Of a DNA stretch of 64,000 nucleotides, positions 47,460 through 56,210 are shown one piece after another. How positions within the stretch are numbered: the first letter of the stretch is position 1; every line of letters begins with the position of its first letter. A program made the position numbers and the translations under genes. The notes beneath the pieces are model-generated. The model was not told where the DNA came from. It saw only the letters and a program-made list of their open reading frames with translations, and ran no database searches. Origin of the DNA: Nonomuraea typhae (GTDB taxonomy: Bacteria; Actinomycetota; Actinomycetes; Streptosporangiales; Streptosporangiaceae). Location of the stretch: positions 124,001 through 188,000 of the forward strand of contig NZ_VRLV01000016.1 in the NCBI RefSeq assembly GCF_009760925.1. Reading direction: 5' to 3'.

Positions 47460-49370
47460 TCACTCGTCGTGGCAGTGGGCGGCGCCGGAGCTCGGCACGT
47501 CCAGGGTCGGGGTGCGGTCGAAGAAGCCGACCGGCCGTAGCGTGAACCCGGTGTGCTCCACCGGCATGATCGGCCAGTCCTCCGGGCGCGGGAAGTGTGT
47601 CAGGCCGAAGGTGTGCCACAGCACGATGTCCTGGCCGTCCAGGTCGCGGCCGGCCGCGGTCCACGCGGGCAGCCCGGCCCCGCCGCGATGCTGGTTGATC
47701 AGCTCGCCCGCCGGATAGCGCTCGTCGTCGGCGTGCCGGGTGACCCACAGGTGCCGGGTGGCGAAGGCGGCGCGGGCGGCGATGGAGGAGGCCGGGTCGG
47801 CCAGCAGCGCCGGGCCGCCCTCCGGGACGAGCGTGTAGGCCACCGGCTGCCCCAGCCGGTTGGTGACGTGCGGGTTGGAGATCCGCCAGGTACGGCCGGC
47901 CACCGGGTCGGCCATGCGCGCCGCCTGACCCTCGGTGGCCAGGCGGGTGAAGCGGCGGGTGAAGGCGTTGCCGTACGGGTTGCCCTCCCCGATCGGGACC
48001 GGGACCACGTCCACCTCGTCCACCGCGTTGGCGTGCCCGTCGACCGCCATGTCCAGGCGGGCGGAGAACAGGTGCTGGTGGAAGGGCGCGCCGAGGCCGG
48101 GGGCGACCTCGGCGGCGTACTCCCTGCCCCCGGCCGGGTAGGCGGAGGTGAACAGCATGCCGGTCGCCTTGCACTCACAGGCGAGCGTGCCGTCGAGGTA
48201 GAAGTACCAGTAGAAGCCGTAGTCGTAGTTGCCGACCGTGGTGAAGAAGGAGATGACCAGGCGCCGCTGCCGCCGGGTCTCGTTCGAGCCGGTGAAGAGG
48301 TCGGAGTGCTTCCACAGCACGCCGTAGTCCTCCTCGTGCATGCAGATCGCGTTGGCGATCGTCTGCGGCTCCCCGCGCTCGTCGGCCACGACCACGTCGG
48401 TGTAGTGGATCTCGCCCAGGCAGTCGCAGCCATGCTCCAGCGAGCCGGTGAACCGGCCGAACAGATACTCGCCCTGGTCGAAGTAGTTCTGCCAGAACCG
48501 TACCGGTGACGGGTCGGCGTAGGGGACGACCATCTCGGCGATCGAGGCCCGGTGCACGATCGTCCGGTCGCGGCCCTGGTCGCGGTCGCGGAAGCCGATC
48601 TGGTGCAGGGTCAGGCCCTCGCGCACGTTGAAGCCGATGCGCAGGGTCCAGTTCTCCCAGTGCACCACGCCGTCCTCGACGGTGAAGCTCGGGCCCTCCG
48701 GCTGGGTGATCTCGATCGGACGCAGGCTGGTGCGGTGCGGGCCGGTGTAGGCGGGGTCGTCGAAGTTGCCCGGCTCGCGGGGGACCTCGGTCAGTTCCTC
48801 GTCGATCACCCGCAGGACGGTCCCGGCGATCAGATCGACGTAGGCGACCAGGCCGTCCACCGGATGCGCCCACGGATGGTCGTGCTCGTGGTCCTGGTGG
48901 AAGCCGAAGCTGCGCACGATGCGCCGGCCGCTCTCCTCCGGATGGTCGTAGTGGCCGGCCGACAGCGGGCAGGCGCGCACCGTCTCCGGGGTCAGGCCGC
49001 GCCTGGCCAGCGCCTTGCCCCATGCCTCGTCGGCGTCGACGATGCGCTGCACCGCCTCGAACTCCTCCACGAGGATCGGCGGCTGGCCCGCGCTCACCGG
49101 GTCGATGAGCTCGCAGCTGTCCACGACGCCGCGGGTGACCGAGACGATCGTGTCATGGGAGCGGCCGGTGGCCCGGTCCAGCAGCAACGCGCGCAGGCGG
49201 CGGTCCACGAGGTCACCGGGGGAGTAGACGAGCAGGTCGGCCTTGGCGGGCTCCTCCGGGCCCAGATAGGCGAAGCGCACGTGCTCGCCGAGGTGCCCCG
49301 CCGTACTCAGGATGCGGCGCGCGGCGCGGATCTCGTCAGCCGTGATCATCGCAAGCGGGTGCGCTTTCAT
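47460..49370 (-). CDS. Copper-containing primary amine oxidase
   Basis: 636 residues from ATG 49370 (GGAGTG upstream). The topaquinone Tyr lies in TTVGNYDYG (Tyr about 382); copper ligands in HQHLFSARLD and a later His near HTFGLTHFPRPEDWP; catalytic Asp in YFDQGEYLFG. Full-length family member. Oxidises primary amines (for example phenethylamine, tyramine, histamine) to aldehydes with H2O2 and ammonia. No signal peptide, so cytoplasmic like the Arthrobacter enzymes. Sits between thrS and HIT, an unusual place. Confidence 0.95.
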   Translation of the reverse strand: MKAHPLAMITADEIRAARRILSTAGHLGEHVRFAYLGPEEPAKADLLVYSPGDLVDRRLRALLLDRATGRSHDTIVSVTRGVVDSCELIDPVSAGQPPILVEEFEAVQRIVDADEAWGKALARRGLTPETVRACPLSAGHYDHPEESGRRIVRSFGFHQDHEHDHPWAHPVDGLVAYVDLIAGTVLRVIDEELTEVPREPGNFDDPAYTGPHRTSLRPIEITQPEGPSFTVEDGVVHWENWTLRIGFNVREGLTLHQIGFRDRDQGRDRTIVHRASIAEMVVPYADPSPVRFWQNYFDQGEYLFGRFTGSLEHGCDCLGEIHYTDVVVADERGEPQTIANAICMHEEDYGVLWKHSDLFTGSNETRRQRRLVISFFTTVGNYDYGFYWYFYLDGTLACECKATGMLFTSAYPAGGREYAAEVAPGLGAPFHQHLFSARLDMAVDGHANAVDEVDVVPVPIGEGNPYGNAFTRRFTRLATEGQAARMADPVAGRTWRISNPHVTNRLGQPVAYTLVPEGGPALLADPASSIAARAAFATRHLWVTRHADDERYPAGELINQHRGGAGLPAWTAAGRDLDGQDIVLWHTFGLTHFPRPEDWPIMPVEHTGFTLRPVGFFDRTPTLDVPSSGAAHCHDE

Positions 49371-49530
49371 GGAGCACTCCTCAGATCGGGGAACTCCATC
49401 GTGCGTGAAAGGGACTTCCCGGTGAAGCGCCAGATAGCCGAAATCCGGAGAAAGGGGAGTGCCGGGTGACCGCCTTGGGGGAAGGGGGCGGCAGGCCGCC
49501 ACGCGGCCACCCGGCCGAGCACGTTCGTGC

Positions 49531-49734
49531 TCACTTGGCCAGCGGTTGCCCCTGCTTGTCCTTGAACGCGCCGACCAGGATCATGATGAAGTCGATCAGC
49601 GCCCAGACGCCGAGGCCGCCGAGCGTGATGAGCTGGAGAACGCCGGTGCCGACCTTGCCGACGTAGAAGCGGTGCACGCCGAGTACGCCGAGGAAGAAGC
49701 AGAGCAGCACGGCGACGAGCCATGACTTGGGCAT
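49531..49734 (-). CDS. TM2-domain membrane protein
   Basis: 67 residues from ATG 49734 (GAAGGAT upstream). WLVAVLLCFFLGVLGVHRFY, then GKVGTGVLQLITLGGLGVWA and LIDFIMIL are the two helices and DRF-like turn (HRFYVGK) of the TM2 family. Function unknown; abundant in actinobacteria. 49735-49952 carries no gene. Confidence 0.9.
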   Translation of the reverse strand: MPKSWLVAVLLCFFLGVLGVHRFYVGKVGTGVLQLITLGGLGVWALIDFIMILVGAFKDKQGQPLAK

Positions 49735-49952
49735 GACGGATCCTTCGAGTTGGGGGATGTGTGCACGGGGCGCTATGGGCATGGGCAGCCCGGTGCAGCG
49801 GATTCGCTGAAGCGTCTCCGCAGGGCCGAAACCCTAGCAAGGGGGGAATGGGGCTCGCCAGATGTTGCGCCGGAAATGCGAAATGGCGCGCCAAATATCC
49901 CTCTATTTGTGTATTTGACGGGAAATAGAGAGTTATTTGCTGTGTGTTGTGG

Positions 49953-50672
49953 TCAGCGGAGATACAGGCGGAACGTCACGGCAGGCTTGCCGCCGAAGCG
50001 CGACGCCGCCTCCCGGGGATGGCGCTCCACGGTCTCGCGGGCGTAGGCGGCGCGGTCCTCGCCGGTCAGCGCCTCGATGTAGGCACCGTGGGCCATCAGG
50101 GACGCCACCCCGCGCTCCAGCCCCGTGGAGACGTCCACGGCGTGGGTGGGGTCCTCGACGCCGTTGACCGCCACCCAGCGGACGCCGTCCCAGCGCTCTC
50201 CCGCGTCCGGGAAAATCCATCTGTTCCCGGCGTCACCGGCGGCGTCCAGCACCGCTCGCGCGACCGCCTTGTGATCGGGGGTGTTCCAGATGACGCCACC
50301 CCACGTGTCGTCGCCGTTCAGGGTGATCACCAGCTCCGGCCGGTGCCGCCGGATGGCCGCCGTGAGGTCCCGGCGCAGGCCGAGCCCGTACTCGATCACG
50401 CCGTCCGGGTATCCCAGGAACTCCACGCCGGACACCCCGACCACGGCCGCGCTGTCGCGCTCCTCCTGCTCGCGCAGCGGCCCCGCCTTCTCCGGCTCGA
50501 TCGTGTCGATCCCCGCCTCGCCGCTGGACACGATCACGTAGGCGACCTCCCTGCCGCCGTCGGTCCAGGTGGCCACCGCCGAGGCGCAGCCGTACTCCAG
50601 GTCGTCGGGGTGCGCCACGATGGCCAGCGCGCGCGTCCAGTCCCCGGGCATGGGCTCCAGCTGATCAACCAT
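49953..50672 (-). CDS. PIG-L/LmbE-family deacetylase
   Basis: 239 residues from ATG 50672 (GGGGAG upstream). The zinc site begins with HPDDLEYG at residues 21-28; ELVITLNGDDTWGG and NTPDHKAVARAVLDAA carry the third ligand. Same family as MshB and Mca of mycothiol metabolism. The substrate could be an N-acetylated sugar or conjugate; exact role not predictable. Monocistronic. Confidence 0.88.
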   Translation of the reverse strand: MVDQLEPMPGDWTRALAIVAHPDDLEYGCASAVATWTDGGREVAYVIVSSGEAGIDTIEPEKAGPLREQEERDSAAVVGVSGVEFLGYPDGVIEYGLGLRRDLTAAIRRHRPELVITLNGDDTWGGVIWNTPDHKAVARAVLDAAGDAGNRWIFPDAGERWDGVRWVAVNGVEDPTHAVDVSTGLERGVASLMAHGAYIEALTGEDRAAYARETVERHPREAASRFGGKPAVTFRLYLR

Positions 50673-50720
50673 GCTCCCCACACTAAACGCCCGCCCCACC
50701 GGCCGCGCGCGCCGGGTGCG

Positions 50721-50956
50721 TCACAGGGGATCTCCGGCGGACGGCTCGTCCTCCGGCGGCGCCGGGCGGGGCTCACCGGGCAGGCGGACGTCGTCCACGG
50801 TGACGTTCACCCCGGTGACCCGCATGCCATGTCGGCCACGCCGGGCACCTCGAGGGCGGCCACCTTCTCCACCACCTCGTCGGCCACTGTGATCCGGCCC
50901 TTGACGACGGCCGTGGCGGGCGTGGGATCCGGCTGCTCAGCTAATACTTCGCTCAT
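50721..50956 (-). pseudogene. Asp23/Gls24-family gene, broken by internal deletion and frameshift
   Basis: From ATG 50956 the frame reads MSEVLAEQPDPTPATAVVKG, then RITVADEVVEKVAALEVPGV, the normal start of an actinobacterial Asp23/Gls24 protein, and stops at 50807 after 49 residues. In another frame, 50825-50721 encodes MRVTGVNVTVDDVRLPGEPR, the normal end of the family. About 70 middle residues are missing and the two ends are out of frame. Intact members are cell-envelope stress proteins, often in runs. Probably a decayed copy. Confidence 0.7.
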
Positions 50957-51007
50957 GGGGGGATTGTGGCTGATATCTGCGCCGGTTGTCCGGTAAGCGC
51001 TGGGCCT

Positions 51008-51562
51008 ATGCTGCTACCTATGCACGATCAGGCAGGGGCCGGGGAGCCCGACAACTTCCAGCGGTTGTGGACCCCTCATCGCATGGCCTACATCAAGGGT
51101 GAGAACAAGCCGACCGGCTCGGGGCCCGGTGACGGCTGCCCGTTCTGCGAGATCCCCAAGATGGGCGACGAGGACGGCCTGATCGTGGCCCGCGGTGGCC
51201 TCGTGTACGCGGTGCTGAACCTCTACCCCTACAACTCGGGCCACCTGATGGTGGTGCCCTTCCGGCACGTGTCCGGCTACGACGACCTCGACGCGGCCGA
51301 GGTGGCCGAACTGGGCGCGTTCACCCAGCAGGCGCTGCGCGCCCTGCGCAAGGCCGGCGGGGCCCAGGGGTTCAACGTGGGCATGAACCTCGGCCAGGTG
51401 GCCGGCGCCGGCATCGCCGCCCACCTGCACCAGCACGTGGTGCCCCGCTGGGGCGGCGACACCAACTTCATGCCCGTGGTCGCCCACACCAAGGTGCTGC
51501 CCCAGATGTTGCGCGACACCCGGCAGCTTCTCGCGGAGGTGTGGGAGACGCCCGCGGGCTAG
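51008..51562 (+). CDS. HIT-family hydrolase (AP4A phosphorylase-like)
   Basis: 184 residues from ATG 51008; a GTG at 50966 is possible. GCPFCEIP at the start may hold zinc, NLYPYNSGHLMVVPFRHVSG is the core, and HLHQHVVPRW near residue 140 is the histidine triad. Cleaves dinucleotide polyphosphates or nucleotide adducts. This is the HIT gene normally adjacent to thrS in actinobacteria; pgsA, usually next, is not seen. Overlaps the 51559 stop by 4 bp tail to tail. Confidence 0.92.
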   Translation: MLLPMHDQAGAGEPDNFQRLWTPHRMAYIKGENKPTGSGPGDGCPFCEIPKMGDEDGLIVARGGLVYAVLNLYPYNSGHLMVVPFRHVSGYDDLDAAEVAELGAFTQQALRALRKAGGAQGFNVGMNLGQVAGAGIAAHLHQHVVPRWGGDTNFMPVVAHTKVLPQMLRDTRQLLAEVWETPAG

Positions 51563-52233
51563 GACGTCTTCAGCCGCGTCAGAAGGCGCGACAACTTCGG
51601 CAGCGAGGCGGGATTCTGGCCGGTGATCAGCCGGCCGTCGCGGACCACGTGCGGCCGGAACGGCTCGTTGGAGCTGTAGCGCGCGCCCAGCCCGGCCAGC
51701 TCCTTCTGCAACTGGAGCGGTCCCCTGATGCCCAGGATCTGCTCCTCGTGCTGGGAGAAGGCGGTCAGCCGCCGCTCCTTCACGAACGGCGTCCCGTTCG
51801 GCAGGCGGACGTTGAGCAGCGCCGCCACTCCCTGGCAGCAGGCCGCGACCCAGCCCCCGCCGCTCACCACGCGCCCGGTCAGCTCGGCCAGGCAGCGGTC
51901 GCCCGGCAGGTCCCACAACGCGCCCACACCTCCGGCGAAGACCAGCACCCCGACCCTGTCGGCGTCCAGTGACTCCGGCCGCGCCGTCTCCTCCAGCGCC
52001 CGCAGGATCCCGGGATCGCCCAGGAACCCCCGCTGCACCGGATCGGAGCGGTCCACCCCCTGCTGGGCGGGCCTGCCCTCCCTGGTGCTGACGGCCACCA
52101 CCCTCCACCCGGCGCTGTGCAAGGCCAGCCAGGTGTACGCCGCGTCCGGCAGCCAAAAACCGGCCTTCACGCCGGATGGAAGCTTGTGCAGGCCGGTCAG
52201 AACCACGACGGCAAGAGTGCGAGCCACAGTCAT
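51559..52233 (-). CDS. DJ-1/PfpI-family protein (Hsp31-like)
   Basis: 224 residues. VGVLVFAGGVGALWDLPGDR and GGWVAACCQGVAALLNVRLP show the nucleophile elbow, with Cys133 followed by Gln where most relatives have Cys-His-Gly. The end RLITGQNPASLPKLSRLL matches the DJ-1 part of the 54468 fusion protein, so they are paralogues. The Hsp31 branch covers glyoxalase III/deglycase and chaperone activities. Divergent from the cupin gene across 173 bp of AT-richer promoter DNA. Confidence 0.85.
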   Translation of the reverse strand: MTVARTLAVVVLTGLHKLPSGVKAGFWLPDAAYTWLALHSAGWRVVAVSTREGRPAQQGVDRSDPVQRGFLGDPGILRALEETARPESLDADRVGVLVFAGGVGALWDLPGDRCLAELTGRVVSGGGWVAACCQGVAALLNVRLPNGTPFVKERRLTAFSQHEEQILGIRGPLQLQKELAGLGARYSSNEPFRPHVVRDGRLITGQNPASLPKLSRLLTRLKTS

Positions 52234-52406
52234 CTCCTTACCCAGGATTTATCGAAACGGGTTAGTGGGCAACGTACCCGGATGCCGCAGCCTGTAGCCA
52301 TTCGGTCTGTTATGGCAGAACGCAATTCTACTTATTTGCGATATGCCGTTCGGGTGTAGTTAGTTGACCGCTAAGGGGACCGGAGTTGCACAATAGTGGA
52401 GGTTAG

Positions 52407-53183
52407 ATGCAAGGGCTGTCCGCCGCCCGAAGAGTGGTCACGATCGACGCGGGGCCCGTCGACGTGCGTGAACTCAAAAGACTCCTGGCCAATGGCGCCA
52501 GGCCGGACAACGAACAGTTCGACGGGGACGCTTATCTCAACGACGTCATTCTCAAGCCGTGGGGGTGCGAGTACCGCGCGTACGCCGACGACTTCTTCGA
52601 TTTGTGGGTCCTGCGGATCAACGCGCCGCACGGAACCTCGATGCACGTGCATCCGCGCAAGCTCACCTACCTGCTATGTCTCAGCGGAAAAGGGATCATC
52701 GGCACGTTCTCCGGCACCGTCGCCGTCGAGGAGGGGACGGTGCTGCGCATCGCCCCGGGGGTGTTCCACTCCACCCGCAACATCGGCGACGAGCCGCTGG
52801 AGCTCATCGAGGTCGAGACCCCGCGCAACAAGTTCGACCTGATCCGGTACAGCGACGACTACAACCGTGCCGGCACCGTCTACGAGAGCACCTCGCACGC
52901 CTGCGGCCAGCCCATGCTGCGCGTGCCGTACCTGCCCCAGGCCAAGATGCGGCAGGCGACGCCGGACGGCCGGTTTCGCTTCGAGATCCGCGCCGGCATG
53001 GACGTCTACTACCGGCGCCGGGCCGCCGACGTCTTCTACATCCCGATCTGCGTGTCGGGAGCCGTCCACTCGCACGTCGAGATCCTCACCGGCCATCCGG
53101 AGGACGCGCGCAGGCCGGACATCGACCAGTTCTACCTCTGCGTGACGCGCACCCAGTGCGAGAGAGAGGACAGGCAGCCATGA
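52407..53183 (+). CDS. Cupin-domain protein, first of the DJ-1 operon
   Basis: 258 residues, ATG with GGAGG 5 bp upstream. Cupin motif 1 PHGTSMHVHPRKLTYLLCLS with HxH, motif 2 RIAPGVFHSTRNIGDEPLEL with the later His. A second, weaker barrel half follows (YYRRRAADVFYIPICVSGAV then HSHVEILTG). Metal-dependent isomerase, epimerase or oxygenase; the closest general look is sugar-nucleotide or phosphomannose isomerase-type cupins. Its stop overlaps the next ATG, so it leads an operon of at least four genes. Confidence 0.8.
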   Translation: MQGLSAARRVVTIDAGPVDVRELKRLLANGARPDNEQFDGDAYLNDVILKPWGCEYRAYADDFFDLWVLRINAPHGTSMHVHPRKLTYLLCLSGKGIIGTFSGTVAVEEGTVLRIAPGVFHSTRNIGDEPLELIEVETPRNKFDLIRYSDDYNRAGTVYESTSHACGQPMLRVPYLPQAKMRQATPDGRFRFEIRAGMDVYYRRRAADVFYIPICVSGAVHSHVEILTGHPEDARRPDIDQFYLCVTRTQCEREDRQP

Positions 53184-53719
53184 GATTCACCGCGGTCATC
53201 ATCACCGGACCCGGCTTCCAGGACCACGACGTCGTCTACACCTACTACCGCCTCCTGGAGGAGGGGTGGTACGCCGACGTCGCCACCAAGGACGGGGCGA
53301 GCGTGACCGGCAAGTACGGCGTGCCGCTGCCCATGGACAAGACCGCCAAGCCGCTGGTCTCCTTCGACGACCTCGACGTCGCCCGCTACGACGCGGTGAT
53401 CCTCACCGGCGGCCACGAAGCCCCCGACCGGGTGCGCCAGGACGCGCGGGTCCTGGACTTCGTCCGCGGCATGGACGCGGCGGGCAAGGTCGTGGCCGGC
53501 CTGTGCCACGGCCCCTGGATCATGGTCAGCGCGGGGGTGCTCAGAGGCCGGAAGGCGTGCGCCTACATCGGCCTGCGCGACGACGTGATCAACGCCGGCG
53601 CCGACGTGGTGGACAGCGACGTCATCGTCGACGGCAACATCATCACCTGCTCCTACTACGGCTACCTGGGCGCCTTCATGCGAGCGGTCTTCGGCACGGT
53701 CGAGAAGCTCGCAGGGTGA
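53180..53719 (+). CDS. DJ-1/PfpI-family enzyme
   Basis: 179 residues. AVILTGGHEAPDRVRQDARV followed by VVAGLCHGPWIMVSAGVLRG with nucleophile Cys109 and His110; Glu/Asp near residue 15 (GFQDHDV) occupies the usual acidic position. The PfpI-type size fits peptidase-like, deglycase or isocyanide hydratase-type enzymes. ATGA overlap with the cupin gene and TGATG with the HAD gene show tight coupling. Confidence 0.85.
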   Translation: MRFTAVIITGPGFQDHDVVYTYYRLLEEGWYADVATKDGASVTGKYGVPLPMDKTAKPLVSFDDLDVARYDAVILTGGHEAPDRVRQDARVLDFVRGMDAAGKVVAGLCHGPWIMVSAGVLRGRKACAYIGLRDDVINAGADVVDSDVIVDGNIITCSYYGYLGAFMRAVFGTVEKLAG

Positions 53720-54453
53720 TGGGCGGCCTGCTGGTCGCCGACTTCGACGGAGTGGTCGCCGACGCGTTCGAGGAATGCGCGCTGATCACCTGGCTGGGCG
53801 CGGGCGGCCGTCACCCGTGGGCGCCCGGCAGCGCGCGCCGGCTGAAGGTGCCCACCGCCTTCCTCAGCCGCTTCCGCACGGTCCGCGCCTACGCGCGGAC
53901 GCTCGACCACTTCGTGGTGGCGCACCTGCCCCAGGCGGACCAGGTCCGCGGCAGGCAGGACTTCGACCGGATCTTCCATGCGCTCCCCGAGCCGCGCGTC
54001 CGGGCGTTCACCAGGGCGGCCTCGGCCGCACGGGCCCGGATCCGCACCGAGGAACCCGATTACTGGCTCGGCCTGCACACCCTCTACCCGGGCATCGCCG
54101 GCCTGCTGCGCCGCCACGCCGGCGCCATCGCCATCGTCACCGCCAAGGACGAGCCCTCCGTCCTGGCCATCCTCGACCGCTACGGGCTCGAGGACACCGT
54201 GGCCGAGGTCGTCGGCGAATGCTCACGCAAGGCCGACGCCGTACGCGAGCTGTGCGTACGGCACGGCAGGACGCCCGCCGAGGTCACCTTCCTCGACGAC
54301 AACCTCCCCAACGTCCGAGCGGTCGCCGCCACGGGGGCGCGCACGCTCTGGGCGACCTGGGGCTACCACACCCGCGACGACGTGACCGAGGCCGCCCGCG
54401 ACGGTGTCGCCCGGCTCGACCTGGACGCCGTCGCGACCCTCGAACTCGCTTAG
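53719..54453 (+). CDS. HAD-superfamily hydrolase
   Basis: 244 residues from ATG 53719. Motif I VADFDGVVADAF, helical cap (30-115), motif II IVTAKDEPS, motif III Lys in CSRKADAVRELC, motif IV TFLDDNLPNVRA. All catalytic residues present, so an active phosphatase or phosphonatase-type enzyme is expected. Resembles HAD enzymes in natural-product clusters more than glycolytic phosphatases. 14 bp before the fusion gene. Confidence 0.85.
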   Translation: MGGLLVADFDGVVADAFEECALITWLGAGGRHPWAPGSARRLKVPTAFLSRFRTVRAYARTLDHFVVAHLPQADQVRGRQDFDRIFHALPEPRVRAFTRAASAARARIRTEEPDYWLGLHTLYPGIAGLLRRHAGAIAIVTAKDEPSVLAILDRYGLEDTVAEVVGECSRKADAVRELCVRHGRTPAEVTFLDDNLPNVRAVAATGARTLWATWGYHTRDDVTEAARDGVARLDLDAVATLELA

Positions 54454-54467
54454 AAAGGGATCTTGCC

Positions 54468-56153
54468 ATGTCCAGGATTCTCATCGTGCTGACCAGCCAC
54501 GGCGTACTGGGGGAGACCGGCAGGGCCACCGGCTTCCACGTGCCGGAGGCCGCGCGGCCCCATCGGATCTTCGTCGAGGCCGGCCACACCGTGGACTTCG
54601 CCTCGGCCAGAGGCGGTCAACCGCCCCGCGACGGCGTCAAGCCGGGCGACTTCGAGGCCGCCCGGTTCCTGGCCGAGAACGGCGAGGCCCTGTGCAACAC
54701 CCTCCGGCTGGCCGACCTCGACCCGGCCGACTACCGGGCGGTCTACCTCGTCGGCGGCCACGGCACCATGTGGGACTTCCCCGTCAACCAGGCCCTGGCC
54801 CGCCTTCTCGCCGCCGTCTACGAGCGCGGCGGCGTGGTGGCGGGCGTCTGCCACGGCCCCGCCGGCCTGGTCGGCGTACGGCTGGCCGACGGCACCCCTC
54901 TCGTGGACGGCAAACTGGTCAGCGCGTTCACCAACGAGGAGGAGACGGCCGTCGGCCTCATCGGGGTGGTGCCGTTCGCGCTGGAGAGCAGGCTCGTGGA
55001 GCTGGGCGCCCGGTTCACCAAGGCCGCCGCGTTCGCCGCCCACGCCGTCTCCGACCGCCGCCTGATCACCGGCCAGAATCCGGCCTCCGCCGTACGCGTG
55101 GCCCGGCTGGTGGTGCAGGAGCTGCAGGAGCAGGAGGCGGCCGCGCCGCGCATGAGCGCGGCGCAGCACTCGGCGCTGTACCTGCTGGAGGAGTCGGTCT
55201 CCTACGTGTACGCCGCCACGCTGCGCGCGATCGCCCAGCTCGGCGTGGCCGATCACCTGGCCGCCGGGCCGCGCACGGCCGAGGAACTGGCCGAGGCCAC
55301 CGGCACCGACGCCGGCTACCTCTACCGGGCGCTGCGCCTGCTGGCCGGCCGGCGCGTCTTCCTGGAGGAGGACGGCCGTTTCTCGCTGACCCCGCAGGGC
55401 GACGCGCTGCGCTCGGACGCCCCGCTGCCGGTGCGCGACGCCGTCCTGATGACCGCCGGCGACATGCACTGGCGCTCGGCGGGCGGGCTGGACGCCACGC
55501 TCACGGACGGCGTGCCCGCCTTCGAGCAGATCTACGGCTCGGCCTACTGCGACCACGTCAAGAGCGCCGAGGGCGGCGAGGTGTTCCAGCGCGGCATGGC
55601 CGCCTTCTCCGCGGCCGTGGACCAGCTCGCCGTCGAGCTGTGCGACTTCCCGGAGACCGGCACCGTCGTGGACGTCGGCGGCGGCAGGGGCGGCCTGCTC
55701 GCGCACGCGCTGACCACGCGGCCGGGCCTGCGCGGGGTGCTGTTCGACGAGGCGCACGTGCTGACCGGGCACATCCTGGGCCGGGTCGGCGACGACAGCC
55801 GCTGGGAACTGCACCCCGGCGACTTCTTCGTGGCCCTGCCGGGCGGCGGCGACGTCTACGTGCTCAAGCGGATCCTGCACCACTGGTCCGACGAGGACTG
55901 CGTGGCCATCCTGCGCAACTGCCGCGAGGCCATGGCGCCGGGCGCCCGCGTGGTGGTCATCGACCCGATCGTGGCGCCGGGCAACGGCCAGGACCCGGCC
56001 AAGACGCACGATCTGATCATGGCGATGCTCATGACCGGGCGCGAGCGCACCGAGGCCGAGCTGGTCAGGTTGTTCGAACGGGCGAGCCTGCGCCTGGAGA
56101 AGGTGACCCGCACCGGGGCGCCGGTCTCGATCGTCGAGGCCGTCGCAGCCTGA
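54468..56153 (+). CDS. Fusion of a DJ-1/PfpI domain and an O-methyltransferase
   Basis: 561 residues in one frame without internal stop. Residues 1-225 are an Hsp31-like DJ-1 domain (YLVGGHGTMWDFPVNQAL; GGVVAGVCHGPAGL with Cys128; LITGQNPASAVRVARLV). From Met229 a complete SAM methyltransferase of the caffeate OMT-like family follows: dimerisation helices (240-330), SAM motif VVDVGGGRGG near 400-409, VLKRILHHWSDEDC with the catalytic His, GARVVVIDPIVAPG. I know of no described enzyme with this fusion. An internal start at Met229 lacks a good ribosome-binding site. Last gene of the operon. Confidence 0.85.
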   Translation: MSRILIVLTSHGVLGETGRATGFHVPEAARPHRIFVEAGHTVDFASARGGQPPRDGVKPGDFEAARFLAENGEALCNTLRLADLDPADYRAVYLVGGHGTMWDFPVNQALARLLAAVYERGGVVAGVCHGPAGLVGVRLADGTPLVDGKLVSAFTNEEETAVGLIGVVPFALESRLVELGARFTKAAAFAAHAVSDRRLITGQNPASAVRVARLVVQELQEQEAAAPRMSAAQHSALYLLEESVSYVYAATLRAIAQLGVADHLAAGPRTAEELAEATGTDAGYLYRALRLLAGRRVFLEEDGRFSLTPQGDALRSDAPLPVRDAVLMTAGDMHWRSAGGLDATLTDGVPAFEQIYGSAYCDHVKSAEGGEVFQRGMAAFSAAVDQLAVELCDFPETGTVVDVGGGRGGLLAHALTTRPGLRGVLFDEAHVLTGHILGRVGDDSRWELHPGDFFVALPGGGDVYVLKRILHHWSDEDCVAILRNCREAMAPGARVVVIDPIVAPGNGQDPAKTHDLIMAMLMTGRERTEAELVRLFERASLRLEKVTRTGAPVSIVEAVAA

Positions 56154-56162
56154 CCGCGGACC

Positions 56163-56202
56163 GCGGAGAGCCGGTGTCCCAGGGGGGACGCCGGCTCTCC
56201 GC
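56163..56202. terminator. Convergent terminator after the fusion gene
   Basis: Perfect 12-bp arms GCGGAGAGCCGG and CCGGCTCTCCGC with a 16-nt loop, 9 bp after the fusion gene and 8 bp before the SDR stop. Confidence 0.8.
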
Positions 56203-56210
56203 CACGGCCC

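Noticed and set aside
53775..54467. N-terminal extension of the DJ-1-methyltransferase fusion
   Set aside because: The upstream part of that open frame is a shadow of the HAD gene; the DJ-1 domain begins at ATG 54468.
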